DNA of 64,000 nucleotides, taken from positions 2,740,195-2,804,194 of the forward strand of contig VCAZ01000022.1 of NCBI GenBank assembly GCA_005784505.1, given 5' to 3'. This document shows, piece by piece, positions 26,476 to 34,735 of this stretch. Every line of letters starts with the position of its first letter. Position 1 is the first letter of the stretch. This DNA is from Bagarius yarrelli. Taxonomy: Eukaryota; Chordata; Actinopteri; Siluriformes; Sisoridae. Both the position numbers and the translations under genes were made by a program. The notes under the pieces were generated by a model. It was not told where the DNA came from. It saw nothing but the letters and a program-made list of their open reading frames with translations, and made no database searches.

Positions 26476-29400
26476 GATATGATTGTTTGGGTCCCATTTT
26501 TTATCTTTATCAAACCCGTCACTCGCTATAGTGTTTAACCAATCAGATTTTTACGCGCAGTTAAATTCATCCTGATGTTTTGTTCATGCAACCTGTTGAA
26601 AGTAAACAACTGTCACAAATGCCACATCTAAAAATGTAATTGCTTCTGTAAAAACACCCCAGTTACATGCCACAGCCTCATCCTTCATAAGCAGTCAGTG
26701 AACTCCCTCTACTGGAGGCTCTGAAAACTACATACAAATCTCTGAGCATATAAAGCCAAAGGATAAGGATCATCAATAGTGCAGTACAGTCACAGATGTG
26801 TTTTTTCACTAAAGGTGACATAAGACTTTTCAGCCATCCTTGTCTCTGTCTTTATTCCTGAGGCACATCAAATGTTTCAAAAATGTCTGTTTTATAGAGA
26901 AAAATAAAAACACATTCCTAAATTTGTCTTTTTAAGAACCTTTTAGTCTATTTTTACATGCACACACCCACACACACACTCCCAGCAGGAGTCTTTACTG
27001 TTATCTTGAAGCTCAACCGGCAAAATGTAAAAGTTTTCCTGTAGAAAGTGTTTTGTTTCATTTTAAGATTGTATAGATCCTTAAAGAAAGCAGACACACA
27101 CACAGGCAGTTCAAGAACAAGTGGTAATTTTAGCCCCGAGGCAGAACTTGGATGCAAGTGTAAGATTATTAGGAAAACCAGGGCAAACAAATCATGATGC
27201 AAACCAGAAATCAACAGCGAATCTGGCTAAAGGGTAAGTAGTTTATAATCAGCTATACAGCATGTATAAACAAACTTTTGATGCATTACTGAGTTAAGCA
27301 GGGCAGCACTGTGCCTTAGTGATACGCACTGTTTTAAAAAAAGGTCCTGGGTTCGTATCCCTGGCAGGAGCCTTTGTGTGGAGTTTGCATTTTCTCTTTA
27401 TGCTTGTACAAGAACATGTAGGTTGATTAGTGATTCTAAATTGCCCATAGAAGTGAGTGTGGATGTTGTTTGTCTGTATGTGGTCCTGCTATAAACTGGT
27501 GACCTGTCCAGGGTGACCCCTGCCTTCTGCCTTCTCCCATTGACAGCTGGGATAGACTCCAGCAGATCCCTGTGACCCTATTTAGGAATTAGCGGTTATA
27601 AACAACGAATAGATGGATTGCGTGAAGCAGAAGGCAGACTTTATAATTTGTCTTTAGGAGTTATTATTATTTAAAATACTGTGAATATCTACAGGGATCA
27701 TATTTAAGACTTAGAAATAACCTAGAGTGTCTGAATCATCAGGCAATTATTGATAAATCAGACTGAAACACTTGTCTTTAGACTGTAGAGGAAAACTAGA
27801 GAACCCTGAAACACAAAGGAGGATATATACACATCCAACCCCAACGGTGTGAGGCAACACACATTTGTTTGTGCGTCATAGATTTTACACACCTCCAAGT
27901 CTGTACAAGAAGATAAACACGTCGTCTTCCAAAAGCTTTTCTTCTGAATTATGTGGTAGAAAGAATAAGAAAACAGACAGTAAGCACTTGTGTTCTGTCT
28001 AAGGGGCGGAGTCATTCTGATAGAGACCATGTCCACCATCATAATGGGTGACCAAACTCGGTCCTGCAGTGTTTATCTTCAACCCTAATTGAACCCACTT
28101 GAACAAGTGAATCAGGTTCTTGCTAGGTGAACCTGACACTTGCAAGCAGGTGTGTTAAGGCAAGTTGGCACTAAACTCTGCAGGCCACCAGCCTCCCAGG
28201 ACCCAGTTTGGTCACCCCTGAGAGATAATCATTCAGAAATAACGTTATATTGATTATATAGTCATTTTTTCCGTCTGTTACAGTATTTAGAAACACTTCT
28301 TTTCTTTTTTGTTGCAGAATAGAGTCCTGTTTAAAATCCGTGTTGGTGGGGGATCGGCGTCTTGTAGCTACCTGAGTTCTCAGGATGGACGTCCACTTCA
28401 GCATCCTGCAGTAGACAGGTAAATAGTTTCTGTCTTGTGGTAATGATTTATGGAGACACACTGTCTCCCCTGCTCTCATTTTTAGTCAGTTCCACAAGCC
28501 CATCACATACAAAATAAATCGCTCACCGCGATGACCTGTTGTTGTTCCTGAGTCATATTCAGGATTCATTCAGAATGAACGAATCGTTCATAAATGACAC
28601 ATTACTGCTTCTGCTGTAATAAATAGGCTTCAGAGAAATGTATTACAGTAAAAGCTGACAGAAATATTAAACTTTATCTTTTATATAGCCACCAGTCGAT
28701 GATGGACAGTCATGTTTAGGTGAATTGTAACAAATAAAAGTCATTGTTCATAAAAAATCTTTTATAAATCTTTGTGTTCAAAGATATGAATGTTTCACTT
28801 GATGGGGATTGGCAGAAAGCACCAAATACTGGCAAAGTCTGATTTAATAACCGATCATTTTGAAAATGACTAGACTCGTCTAATTATATACTATCATCCC
28901 TAACCACCAGACCCCCATGCGCTTCTGCAAAAAGCAGGGACACGTCTTCAGCAGTGGGCTTTTCTCATTTAATAACATACATTTCCAGACTAACAGCATG
29001 TTTCTGATTGTCAGCATAGTCATCATTTGGCTGCAAAGACGATTAAAGTCATCTAAACTTATAACAGCCTGATAATATAAAGAGATCTTTTACAAACATT
29101 TCACTAAATTGCTCTCCCTTTATATGAATTTTTGGTAGATAATATAAGACAGAGGAAGTTGTGACTTTAGTCGTTAATAGTGGACTTCAACGTTAAGGCG
29201 ATGAAAACTGTCCCTTTTGCTCGGTTAGAGGATTGACTCCTCCTGGCAGTTTTTCCTCGCCTGCAGCTTTCCGCCTTATCGAGATGGGAATTAGAGCATG
29301 AGCTTCTTAAAAACTGGCTCGTGACAGCTCTCCAGCAGGGACACACAAGATTAGCAAGATGCTTTTTAAAGGACAGAACAAAGCGTAATGAGTCCTTGCT

Positions 29401-32400
29401 CAGCGTTACAGTTTTTAGACTTAGTCAGAATAGGTTTTTTTTTTTTTTTTTTGACATCCTACGCAAGAGCAAAACATTCCTGGTTATGTTACAGAAATTT
29501 TAATAAGTGGCCCAGAATTAAGGAAGAAACAGGTAAATGAATGAATGAATAATACTCTATGTTCAAAATATGTGGTTATTACTTAGTATAACTCAAGATG
29601 TTAATCGTTTCGCTCAGAGCTTTAAAGCTGTGTGGCTCAGGCGGACCTCCCCATGTGAAGCTGATCGTGGAGTGGGAACACAGAGTGAAAGACTGGTGAG
29701 TCAGTCCATTATTATCACTCCATGGCAGAAATAAAGTTGATTGCAAATTAAGGTTTTTTTTGTTTTTTTTTAGAGCTTAGTGGTTCTGCTCGGTGTTTTT
29801 CACATTGAGAAGACATGCAAAATGGGACAGGGTTGCTTCCAGATGCTGATCATGTTCATTGTGTATATAAATATTACATGTTATGCTAATATAAAAAAAC
29901 AGTGTATGTGTGTGTGTGTAGTCTTTTTGGTAACATCCAGGAGGAGGTGGTGAAGGATTGTGAGAGCGTACGTGCCCAGCAGCAGCAGCACGTCCAGCAA
30001 CACAGCTGCACATTGGACGAGTGCTTTCAGCTTTATACTAAAGAAGAGCAGGTAACACACACACACAGACACACACAGAGTCCAAAACAAGCAGCAGCTT
30101 TTCTCGATGAGAGAAGGGATCCGGGTAGTCAGAAAAAAATTCTATAACTGGGGAAAGTGGTAGCGCAGTGGTTAAGCTTATTGGAAGATCCGGGTTTGAT
30201 TCCCAGCAGCACCAAGCTGTCACTGCTGGACCCCTGAGCAAGGCCCCTAACTCCTAATCGCTTACTTCTGTATGTCGAAAACTTTAGTAGTAATACTTTA
30301 GTACTAATAGTGTCCCTGTAGTTATAAAGCATGTACTACTACCCCTTGTTAAATGTGCTTTAGGATAAGAACATACTTAAATGACATCTTACCATCTCCA
30401 AAACTAGTATTATTAAAGTTGGTCAGGGTTTCTGTATCGATCGTGTACATAGTATTTTAAAGATTGCTATCTCAATCTAACTGCCCGTTACATTGCACCC
30501 TCTTCATGCAGCTGGCTCCAGACGACGCCTGGAAGTGTCCTCACTGCAAACAGCTGCAGCAAGGCATGGTTCAGATGAGTCTGTGGACACTCCCGGACAT
30601 CCTCATCCTCCACCTTAAGCGCTTCAGGCAGGTGGGTGAACGACGGAATAAGCTCTCCACTCTGGTGGGCTTTCCTCTCACAGCCCTCGACATGGCACCT
30701 CACATGGTCAAAAGAAGTAACTGCACCCGCATGCCTTCCACATGGAAACAGCAGCTTCATCAAAGGACCGAAACAAGCCAACATCCTGAGGACTACCTGT
30801 ATGACCTGTACGCTGTGTGTAACCATCACGGAGGAATGCATGGAGGTCACTACACAGGTTTGTAAACTGACAATAAAAAAAACCCGGGATTAAAGCGGCA
30901 CATACTGGATATGCTAAATTTATTGTGCATGAGGTTATTTGGCTCCTCATTCCCGTATTTGTTCTTACAGCATACTGCAGAAACTCGGTAGACGGCCAGT
31001 GGTACGGTTACGATGACAGCAGCGTAGAGCCAGTGCCTGAAGGGGAAGTGTGCACACGTGGGGCTTATATCCTCTTCTACCAGAGACGCAACAGCATCCC
31101 TGCATGGTCAGCCAGCTGCTCGCTCCGAGGTTAGAAATCAGCTCTGTCGACCACTGGGTTGTAGAATAATAAAATTAAACCGATAGTCCCTGTTTTTGCG
31201 CGTAATCGTTAGCGGTAAAAGGGTTCGAGCATGCAATTGAAAGCAAAATGTGTCCAAAATTTGAGTCTCTTGCTATAAAAAATGGAAAATTATTAACAAT
31301 AACAATAAATGGCACTGTTCCTGTTTTTTCTCTGTGGTTAGTAAGGAGAACTGACTGTTCAAGCCAGTCTGACATGATCTCTCTTTCCTCAGGCTCTACT
31401 AGCTCCTCGGTGTCTAATCACTGGCTTGTCCGTTTGACATCAGTGTCAGAAGACGGCCAGACTTTAAGTCGTGCAATCAAGTCCTCTAGCTGCTCCTCAG
31501 CTCCTGAACCTCAAACACCAACCTCTCCTGTTTTCTATGAGCAGCCAAAAGGAGGCACAGGTGAGTTTTTTCAACCAGCACCCAGGAAGTAGATGGTCCC
31601 AATCAACTAGAGTATCATGGTCATAATCTTTATTGCTTAAGTTCATGGTAATAGAAATTTAGTCATATAGTTTACTGTTCTAAAATTTAGCGCAGTCTCA
31701 TTTTCGGTTTTATGTATCCTAAATTTGTCCTTCATGCTCCACCCCTAGATGGATTTGAGTCAAGATCCTTCGTTCGTGGCACCCAGGGCCGTAGTGTAAG
31801 CCTGCGTTCACCTACCAAAAACAAGGAGAACCTGGGCAAAGTGCTACCTCTACGATGGTCTTTTGGTTCCAAAGACCGTAAGAAAGACACTTCTGTCTCT
31901 CAGATCACAACACCACGATCTGAAGAACTGGTGGAGTACCTGGAATCTGGGCGGAGGCCAAGGTGCACCAAGGAGCCAATAGTGAGCCTGGTGGCAAGTC
32001 CTGGTGAAAGTAAAGCGCAGCCTCCTGTTGAAGATTCGCTCAGCTCACCTAGTGGCAGCAGCGGAGCGGAGCGAGGAAGCTGTCGTGAGTCAGACTCACC
32101 TCAAGTACCTGAAGGTCAGAGCAGACCCGCTTTAGAAAGAAGTGCTACGAAGAGCAAAGATGAAGGTTCACTTGCCAGGCGGATTTCAAAGAGGAGGCAG
32201 GAGCAACACGGAAAGAGTCAAGACAGCCAGTCCCATAGAGAACTCAGTTCTGGGGTTCAGACTGGGATGAGCACAGCTCAAAGAGACGGTAAAGATTCCA
32301 CATTAAAGCGACTTAGAAACCAGCCAGCTGGAGCTACCAGGACTTTGTCTAGTCAAAACCAGCAAGACAATGTTACAGGGAGCAGAAATGAGGAGACTCA

Positions 32401-32863
32401 GGGCATTCCAGCCTTCCTTATGGCAGGCAATGTTAGAAAGGACAACCACTCTAAGGACATACGAGCCAAAGAAGCAGGTCAAGGAAGAACCCTAACGAAT
32501 AAGAGCTCTAACAAACCGGCCCTGATCAACGGCACGCCAAACGGACTGCTCGTGGAGGAGAGAAATGGCAACAGCACACACAGGAGCAGCAGTGCACGGT
32601 ACTACAACAAAACTCTTCACAACGGAAGGGAAAGCCATAATGGTGGCGGGGGGAACATCAAGCGAGCGCTGAGCTCGTCCAGCCTTCAGAGCAGACTAGA
32701 TCTAAATCTGAGAAGGACGGTGTCCCTCCAGAGAAACGGGCTGCTGGTTCCTCCTCCGAAAGGACAGAGTGCTGATAAACAATGCTACAATACACTGCAG
32801 AGGAACAAATACAGCACCACATCACTCGGCAGACAGAAACCAGTACCGGAGTCCTGCTTCTGA
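6633..32863 (+). CDS. usp43: Ubiquitin-specific protease 43, 3' part (13 exons, 950 codons plus stop)
   Basis: Peptidase C19 deubiquitinase that cleaves ubiquitin from protein substrates. Thirteen exons with AG/GT borders join without a phase error into 950 residues. Visible in order: SFVQAHFQAQY, the first CPHC of the zinc ribbon (C39, C42 of this fragment), a conserved middle part with GAGQQAVRFGPPFL, the second CPHC (C364, C367), LHLKRFRQVGERRNKLS, the His box ending GGHY (H468), the Asp box WYGYDDSSVEP (D485), then a 430-residue basic, Ser-rich tail ending SLGRQKPVPESCF. The residue pattern matches my recollection of human USP43 (1,123 residues) along its length, and the extreme C-terminus separates it from the paralogue USP31. 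The N-terminus and the catalytic Cys box lie upstream of the window, so this is partial. Teleosts may carry two usp43 copies; which one this is cannot be told here. It converges on ptger1. Confidence 0.95.
7205..7990 (+). pseudogene. Degenerate Tc1/mariner-like transposase
   Basis: The DNA follows the order of fish Tc1-like transposase genes: gcgtctggaagcccatggaa, then tggacagatgataccaagatg (the WTDDTK region around the second catalytic Asp), then tgccaaggaactggtttactg, tggctaatgacccaaaacaa (the NDPKQ region) and atggccaagacagttactta (the WP-Q--DLN region). The frame is broken by several shifts and stops, so it cannot encode an active enzyme. Terminal inverted repeats were not identified. It is located in a usp43 intron. 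Confidence 0.75.
8039..8209. mobile_element. hAT-like fold-back MITE, copy 1
   Basis: The left end caggggtgggcgatctcagt and the complement of the right end form terminal inverted repeats matching at about 26 of 30 positions. The flanks ccctacag and gtctacag agree at 6 of 8 bases, as expected of an 8-bp hAT target duplication. It has no coding capacity. Confidence 0.75.
9757..10116 (+). repeat. SINE family B, full-length forward copy
   Basis: The head gggcagcacggtggcttaat with B box agggttcgattctgtg is followed by gtggagtttgcatgttctcc, aagttgcccataggagtgag, gtgacctgtccagggtgtat, gctgggatagactccagcag and a (gaat)n tail at 10,087-10,116. Confidence 0.88.
11053..11081. repeat. (CACAG)n microsatellite
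   Basis: Five to six units of the pentamer, near-perfect. Confidence 0.9.
11480..11722. repeat. Dispersed fish repeat (acagcacagtgaaattctt type)
   Basis: Contains tttacagcacagtgaaattc, aagttgggggtcagagcaca, ctggagcaggaagggttaag and aacaccttagcaattgagcc. I recognise the family as common in fish genomes; its end resembles the tRNA-like head of family A, so it may be a related SINE. Open frames across it are spurious. Confidence 0.6.
12096..12363. repeat. Long pyrimidine-rich tract, (CT)n/(CTGT)n/(CTAT)n
   Basis: About 270 bp almost without purines on the plus strand except in CTGT, CTAT and CACA units. Open frames on both strands here are simple-repeat artefacts (Ser/Leu or Arg/Glu repeats). 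It lies 530 bp before usp43 exon b. Confidence 0.9.
12894..12986 (+). CDS. usp43: usp43 exon b, first half of the zinc ribbon
   Basis: 93 bp. The acceptor is tctcttttctag and the donor gtgtgt. It encodes SSLTCPHCLKQSHTF and then DPFLCISLPIPLRQT. The CPHC pair supplies two ligands of the structural zinc site found in many USP catalytic domains. The next pair comes from the exon at 30,512. Confidence 0.95.
12987..16123 (+). other. usp43 intron between exons b and c
   Basis: 3.1 kb. Several open frames of 70-135 codons overlap one another on both strands here (for example 15,105-15,534) without domain signals or plausible splice structure. No repeat of the main families was recognised. Confidence 0.65.
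16124..16259 (+). CDS. usp43: usp43 exon c
   Basis: 136 bp. The acceptor is ttattttgtag and the donor gtaagc. It encodes RPLFVTLVFSTKGQRYLR and then VGLAVPLFGSVACLRKMV, ending KISPDQ in phase 0. In USP43/USP31 this stretch forms the ubiquitin-like insertion of the catalytic domain (family knowledge); its residues align closely with human USP43 as I remember it. Confidence 0.95.
16619..16790 (-). repeat. SINE family A, reverse copy
   Basis: tttggcagacacccagagga, then aagggccctgcccaggggcc, then a degenerate head with a repeated atagtac unit. It lies 120 bp before usp43 exon d. Confidence 0.7.
16913..17057 (+). CDS. usp43: usp43 exon d
   Basis: 145 bp. The acceptor is cttttctctag and the donor gtaact. 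It encodes VILTEIYTSGFHRSFFDDDD and then LTSIAENDVVYAFQAPP. The pattern EIY-SGF-RSFFD-DDL--IAE-D-VYAFQ is characteristic of USP43/USP31. It ends in phase 1. Confidence 0.95.
17497..17563 (-). repeat. SINE family A, head fragment
   Basis: Only the tRNA-like head is present: ctgggaattgattccatg, then acaccttaaccactgagcta. Confidence 0.6.
17747..17963. repeat. Dispersed repeat family C, copy 1
   Basis: Shares gtttcaaagcagctttacag, accttgagaggaaccaga and aaggaacccatcctca with the copy at 47,030. The class is not known to me. Confidence 0.6.
18549..18656 (-). repeat. SINE family A, head and middle
   Basis: tggtgctgggaattgcaccc, then cagtcttctggttagcagtc and aaccttaaccactgcgctac. A short forward head fragment (18,712-18,765, ctgatcagaatattgcaggt) follows it, giving a small inverted pair. 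Confidence 0.65.
19361..19507 (-). repeat. SINE family A, reverse copy lacking head
   Basis: tttacagcatttggcagagc, then ttatacaactgaacaattag and ggggccaaacagtgg. It ends abruptly at aatcaaacccacttcccc, with the A-box part deleted. Confidence 0.75.
19768..20061 (-). pseudogene. 5'-truncated LINE, ORF2 C-terminus with stops, 18-bp TSD
   Basis: On the minus strand the sequence encodes LRWFGHVQRRD, then RGRPKRR, and ends VRWRQMIRGGDP with a stop, a C-terminal pattern of a fish non-LTR retrotransposon (probably RTE-like). At least two in-frame stops interrupt it. The 3' UTR ends with a gaagaag-type tail. The 18-bp direct repeat aacaatgacttcataaac flanks it at 19,750-19,767 and 20,062-20,079, so the insertion boundaries are exact. 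Confidence 0.85.
20339..20507 (+). CDS. usp43: usp43 exon e
   Basis: 169 bp. The acceptor is tccctggctcag and the donor gtgagg. The first 40 codons are a Ser/Gly/His-rich variable linker; the end, KILLLVCNAAGAGQQAVR, is conserved with human USP43. The phase fits both neighbouring exons. Confidence 0.93.
21528..21703. mobile_element. hAT-like fold-back MITE, copy 2
   Basis: The ends cacgggtgggcaatcccagt and attgcccacccctg are inverted copies of each other, and the interior shares tttagctccaacctt and its inverse with copy 1. Target duplication is only approximate. It lies in a usp43 intron directly before a SINE. Confidence 0.75.
21740..21922 (-). repeat. SINE family A, near-complete reverse copy
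   Basis: The best copy here. Tail ggcatttggtagacgccctt, agagcgactgacatttatac; middle ttaagggccctgctcagggg; head gctgggaatcgaacccacaa (complement of the B box) and aacaccttaaccatgatcca (complement of the A box). The tRNA-like head carries an internal RNA polymerase III promoter. Confidence 0.85.
22018..22062. repeat. (GT)n microsatellite
   Basis: tgtgtgtgcgtgcgtgtgca and then pure GT; a second, shorter GT tract lies at 22,158-22,177. Confidence 0.9.
22740..22869 (-). repeat. SINE family A, reverse copy with deleted head
   Basis: agagcgacttacatttattt, then aagggccttgctcaggggcc, then a jump from the middle part to ccaatgagccaccacttcc. Confidence 0.75.
23834..23945 (+). CDS. usp43: usp43 exon f
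   Basis: 112 bp. The acceptor is atgtccaaaag and the donor gtaaac. It encodes RFGPPFLMREDRSVSWDELQ and then QNILSKLYYLMINGAQSQ, ending in phase 0. The acceptor has a purine-rich, weak pyrimidine tract, but the reading frame and homology are clear. Confidence 0.93.
24190..24660 (+). mobile_element. Possible solo LTR
   Basis: Monotonous T/G-rich text with a promoter-like array, cctattggttagtcttgtgt followed by atttatagccc (CCAAT-inverse then TATA-like), and a downstream gtgaataaact (AATAAA) before a pyrimidine/GA end. This order, U3 to R, is that of an LTR. Exact ends and target duplication were not established. Confidence 0.4.
24817..24866 (-). repeat. SINE/LINE 3' tail fragment
   Basis: acatttctggctttcggtag, then acgctcttatccagagctac. 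Only the tail shared by family A and L2-type LINEs is present, so the source element is undetermined. Confidence 0.55.
26004..26311 (+). repeat. SINE family B, forward copy
   Basis: gggcagcacggtggcttagt, then ggtcccgggttcgattccca, gtgtttgcatgttctgcttg and ccaacctgtccagggtgtcc. The segment between cagctggg and the tail is shortened. Confidence 0.85.
27298..27618 (+). repeat. SINE family B, forward copy
   Basis: gcagggcagcactgtgcctt, aggtcctgggttcgtatccc, aaattgcccatagaagtgag, tggtgacctgtccagggtga and cagctgggatagactccagc. The head carries an A-tract replacing part of the tRNA anticodon region. Confidence 0.82.
28043..28220. mobile_element. hAT-like fold-back MITE, copy 3, diverged
   Basis: The ends atgggtgaccaaactcggtc and agtttggtcacccctg form inverted repeats. 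The interior shares aggtgtgttaaggcaagttg with copy 2. More diverged than copies 1 and 2. It ends about 100 bp before usp43 exon g. Confidence 0.65.
28318..28418 (+). CDS. usp43: usp43 exon g
   Basis: 101 bp. The acceptor is ttttgttgcag and the donor gtaaat. It encodes NRVLFKIRVGGGSASCSYLS and then SQDGRPLQHPAVDR, matching the USP43 pattern LF-IRV-G-S-ACSYLS--D-RPL. It ends in phase 2. Confidence 0.94.
29618..29695 (+). CDS. usp43: usp43 exon h
   Basis: 78 bp. The acceptor is gtttcgctcag and the donor gtgagt. It encodes RALKLCGSGGPPHVKLIVEW and then EHRVKD. The GGPPHVKL-VEW block is conserved in human USP43. The last codon is completed by the exon at 29,922. Confidence 0.94.
29922..30051 (+). 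CDS. usp43: usp43 exon i, flanked by (TG)n and (AC)n
   Basis: 130 bp. It encodes CLFGNIQEEVVKDCESVRAQ and then QQQHVQQHSCTLDECFQLYT, ending KEEQ. HSCTLDECF-LYTKEEQL is a core USP block. Its acceptor is a (TG)n repeat running straight into TAG, and its donor GTAACACAC runs straight into an (AC)n repeat, so the exon is bracketed by complementary tracts. The length is not a multiple of three, so skipping would shift the frame. Confidence 0.94.
30151..30265 (+). repeat. SINE family A, forward copy, in a usp43 intron
   Basis: ggggaaagtggtagcgcagt (A-box region), gggtttgattcccagcagca (B-box region), ctgagcaaggcccctaactc. It lies between exons i and j, in the sense orientation. Confidence 0.75.
30512..30857 (+). 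CDS. usp43: usp43 exon j, second zinc pair and His box
   Basis: 346 bp. The acceptor is ctcttcatgcag and the donor gtttgt. It encodes LAPDDAWKCPHCKQLQQGMV, then SLWTLPDILILHLKRFRQVG, and ends LYDLYAVCNHHGGMHGGHYT. CPHC completes the zinc ribbon; the His of GGHY is the expected catalytic base. The linker between PHMVKRSN and PEDYLYD is variable in the family. Confidence 0.97.
30971..31129 (+). CDS. usp43: usp43 exon k, catalytic Asp box
   Basis: 159 bp, after a short 113-bp intron. The acceptor is ttgttcttacag. The donor is gttaga, weaker than consensus. It encodes AYCRNSVDGQWYGYDDSSVE and then CTRGAYILFYQRRNSIPAWS. The first Asp of YDDS is the expected third member of the catalytic triad. 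GAYILFY closes the USP fold. Confidence 0.96.
31393..31560 (+). CDS. usp43: usp43 exon l
   Basis: 168 bp. The acceptor is ctctttcctcag and the donor gtgagt. It encodes GSTSSSVSNHWLVRLTSVSE, then a Ser/Pro-rich stretch ending EQPKGGT. STSSS-S-HWL-RL matches human USP43 just after the catalytic domain. It begins the non-catalytic tail. Confidence 0.94.
31749..32863 (+). CDS. usp43: usp43 terminal exon m, C-terminal tail
   Basis: 1,115 bp, 370 residues and TGA. The acceptor is tccacccctag. Conserved islands are SFVRGTQGRSVSLRSPTK, LPLRWSFGSKDRK, EELVEYLESGRRPR and the final YNTLQRNKYSTTSLGRQK with PESCF at the end. Between them the sequence is Ser/Arg/Lys/Asn-rich and probably disordered. An ATG upstream at 31,712 is in frame but lies in the intron before the acceptor. 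Confidence 0.95.
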
Positions 32864-32895
32864 TTTCAGGAGCGCTGAAGCGTGTGAGTGTCTGG

Positions 32896-32970
32896 AATAA
32901 AAAAATCGAGTTTGAGTGCCTCCACTGGAGACAAATAAAAGTTCATGCTGATGGCTAGAAAACAAATAAA
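32896..32970 (+). promoter_or_regulatory. usp43 polyadenylation signals
   Basis: Three AATAAA hexamers lie at 32,896-32,901, 32,934-32,939 and 32,965-32,970, only 30-110 bp after the stop. They predict a very short 3' UTR unless a distal site is also used. Confidence 0.6.
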
Positions 32971-33423
32971 AATTAAAGCATTTTAGACATTTTACATTTA
33001 GTAACAGATTAGTTCATTTTTAATAAAATACAGAAATTAACAAATATTTAAATTAGATTTATATGACTATCACGTATCTTTCGGTTAACATCCTGTCTCC
33101 CGCGGTCTTATTTAATTCATCTCGTCATCGCTGTTACTCTGGACATGTAAAATAATGGAACTCATACTTATAATAGCTTCCTATTTATGCAGGGAACAAA
33201 AACAATACCGTTCTAGAAGAATAACCAGGACTCGTGTAAAACAGTGTGCTTACAAAATTGTAATCTTAGATCACAGAAATTTTTACCCATTTTTATCACA
33301 AAAAGAGTCAAACATTTAGATGATTTTTTAAATTTATTATTGTAAAACATCCTCAAAACTTATTCTAAGGCAAAAGTGGTACAGTTTTAAATGGTTGGTT
33401 TTAAATCCCAAATGACTATGATT

Positions 33424-33560
33424 TCCCTGTGATGGACCGGCGACCTGTCCAGCGTGTACCCCTCCTGCCGTTCGTCCTTTTAGAGACAGCTGGGATAGAC
33501 TCCAGCAGATCCCCGTGAACCCTGAATTAGGGAATAAGCAGGTATAGAAAAGGAATGGAT
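33424..33560 (+). repeat. SINE family B, 3' fragment
   Basis: ctgtgatggaccggcgacct, then gtccagcgtgtacccctcct, cagctgggatagactccagc and agggaataagcaggtataga. 5'-truncated, downstream of usp43. Confidence 0.75.
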
Positions 33561-33785
33561 CAGAAACACATCTGTTTATCGCAGATCTGATCGTTACTCA
33601 ATGCTGACACTGAGAATCTGTTCATAAGTGTCTATTAACATCTACGTTACTGTTTTTAAACCAATTTATTTCTTAAATCTGCTTTACAGAAATCCAAATT
33701 AAAAATGACTGATTATAATTACATTTTGTATTTAACACCAATACAACAACAGCGGGTAACAGCGGAAAATCAGTCCGCACTATTG

Positions 33786-34041
33786 ACTAGAGATGAGGAA
33801 TTCGAATCCATTTACGAATCCGACTCTTTCTGAATCAGTAAACAGATTCGAGTCCCAAGTGTCATTTGGGGACTAAGAGTCTCATTTAGGATGTGACCTC
33901 AGACGATCAAATCGTGGCCAAAATCGCAGTGTGTAAACCCGGCTTAATACTAAATAGACTTTTGATTTTGGTCGGTATTGGTATCAAAAAGGACCAAATA
34001 ACTTTACTTAACTGAAAAACTTGTATCGGTGCATCCCTAGT
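33786..34041. mobile_element. hAT-like MITE remnant
   Basis: It ends aaacttgtatcggtgcatcc then ctag, the terminus of a known style of fish hAT-like element, and starts ctagagatg, a weak inverse of that end. The interior has internal repeats of cgaatcc/agattcgag. Confidence 0.4.
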
Positions 34042-34707
34042 AAAGCGTCCGAATATTTCTTCCGCTTTGTCTCTGTTTAAAGTCACAATTTTAGATATAT
34101 TTGTGTGTATGGTGGATATTTTGATCCAATTTCCACAAAGAAGCAAAAAGGGGAAGCATCAGCCCTTTTTACTGATTCTAGTCATATAGCAAAGATGTAG
34201 ATTATGTTAGTTTGAAAAAAATAATAAAAGTCCCGAAAACACTAAGACTAATTACTAAAAGGTTTTAGGGGTCTGCGGTGCTGGGGTCATGGTGCTCTTA
34301 TTATATAATAGAATATAAAATAATGTAATATAATACCATTTTACTGGTAACCAATCAGTTACTAGACGTTCCCTTATGTACTGTAGTTGGATCAGCACAA
34401 ACGTCTTGTTTTTTTTTGTTTTTAAATGTACCCTATATCAGATAAAATATGCCAGAGGAGCTGTGACGTATGCAAAGTATCCAACATTTTATGCAACTAA
34501 ATGCAGTTAAAAACAGATCGATTCTTCCTAAAGACAGAAACAAAACAGCAGCCTGTCGAACAGCGAAACAGCTCGAACCTTTTTATATATTATTTAAGTG
34601 CCTGTTTCTAATGTTCTTAACAGACCATTAGTATTAACGTTCTAGATACAAACACATCCGCACACAGTCGTGTATAAACTGGTGTGTGATTCTTTTGTAC
34701 AGTTACT

Positions 34708-34735
34708 ACACACACACACACACACACACACACAC
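34708..34735. repeat. (AC)n microsatellite
   Basis: About 14 AC units in the usp43-ptger1 interval. Confidence 0.9.

Larger units (their letters stand above)
20508..28317 (+). other. usp43 introns between exons e, f and g
   Basis: Apart from exon f (23,834-23,945), 7.7 kb of intron. Recognised content: a fold-back element (21528-21703), SINEs (21740-21922, 22740-22869, 24817-24866, 26004-26311, 27298-27618), GT tracts, a possible solo LTR (24190-24660) and a fold-back copy (28043-28220). The stretches 22,870-23,833 and 24,870-26,003 show nothing I recognise. Confidence 0.7.

Noticed and set aside
31712..31748. Alternative start of a separate 383-residue protein at 31,712
   Set aside because: The in-frame extension before 31,749 is intron sequence ahead of a clear acceptor, and the homology to the USP43 tail starts at the acceptor.
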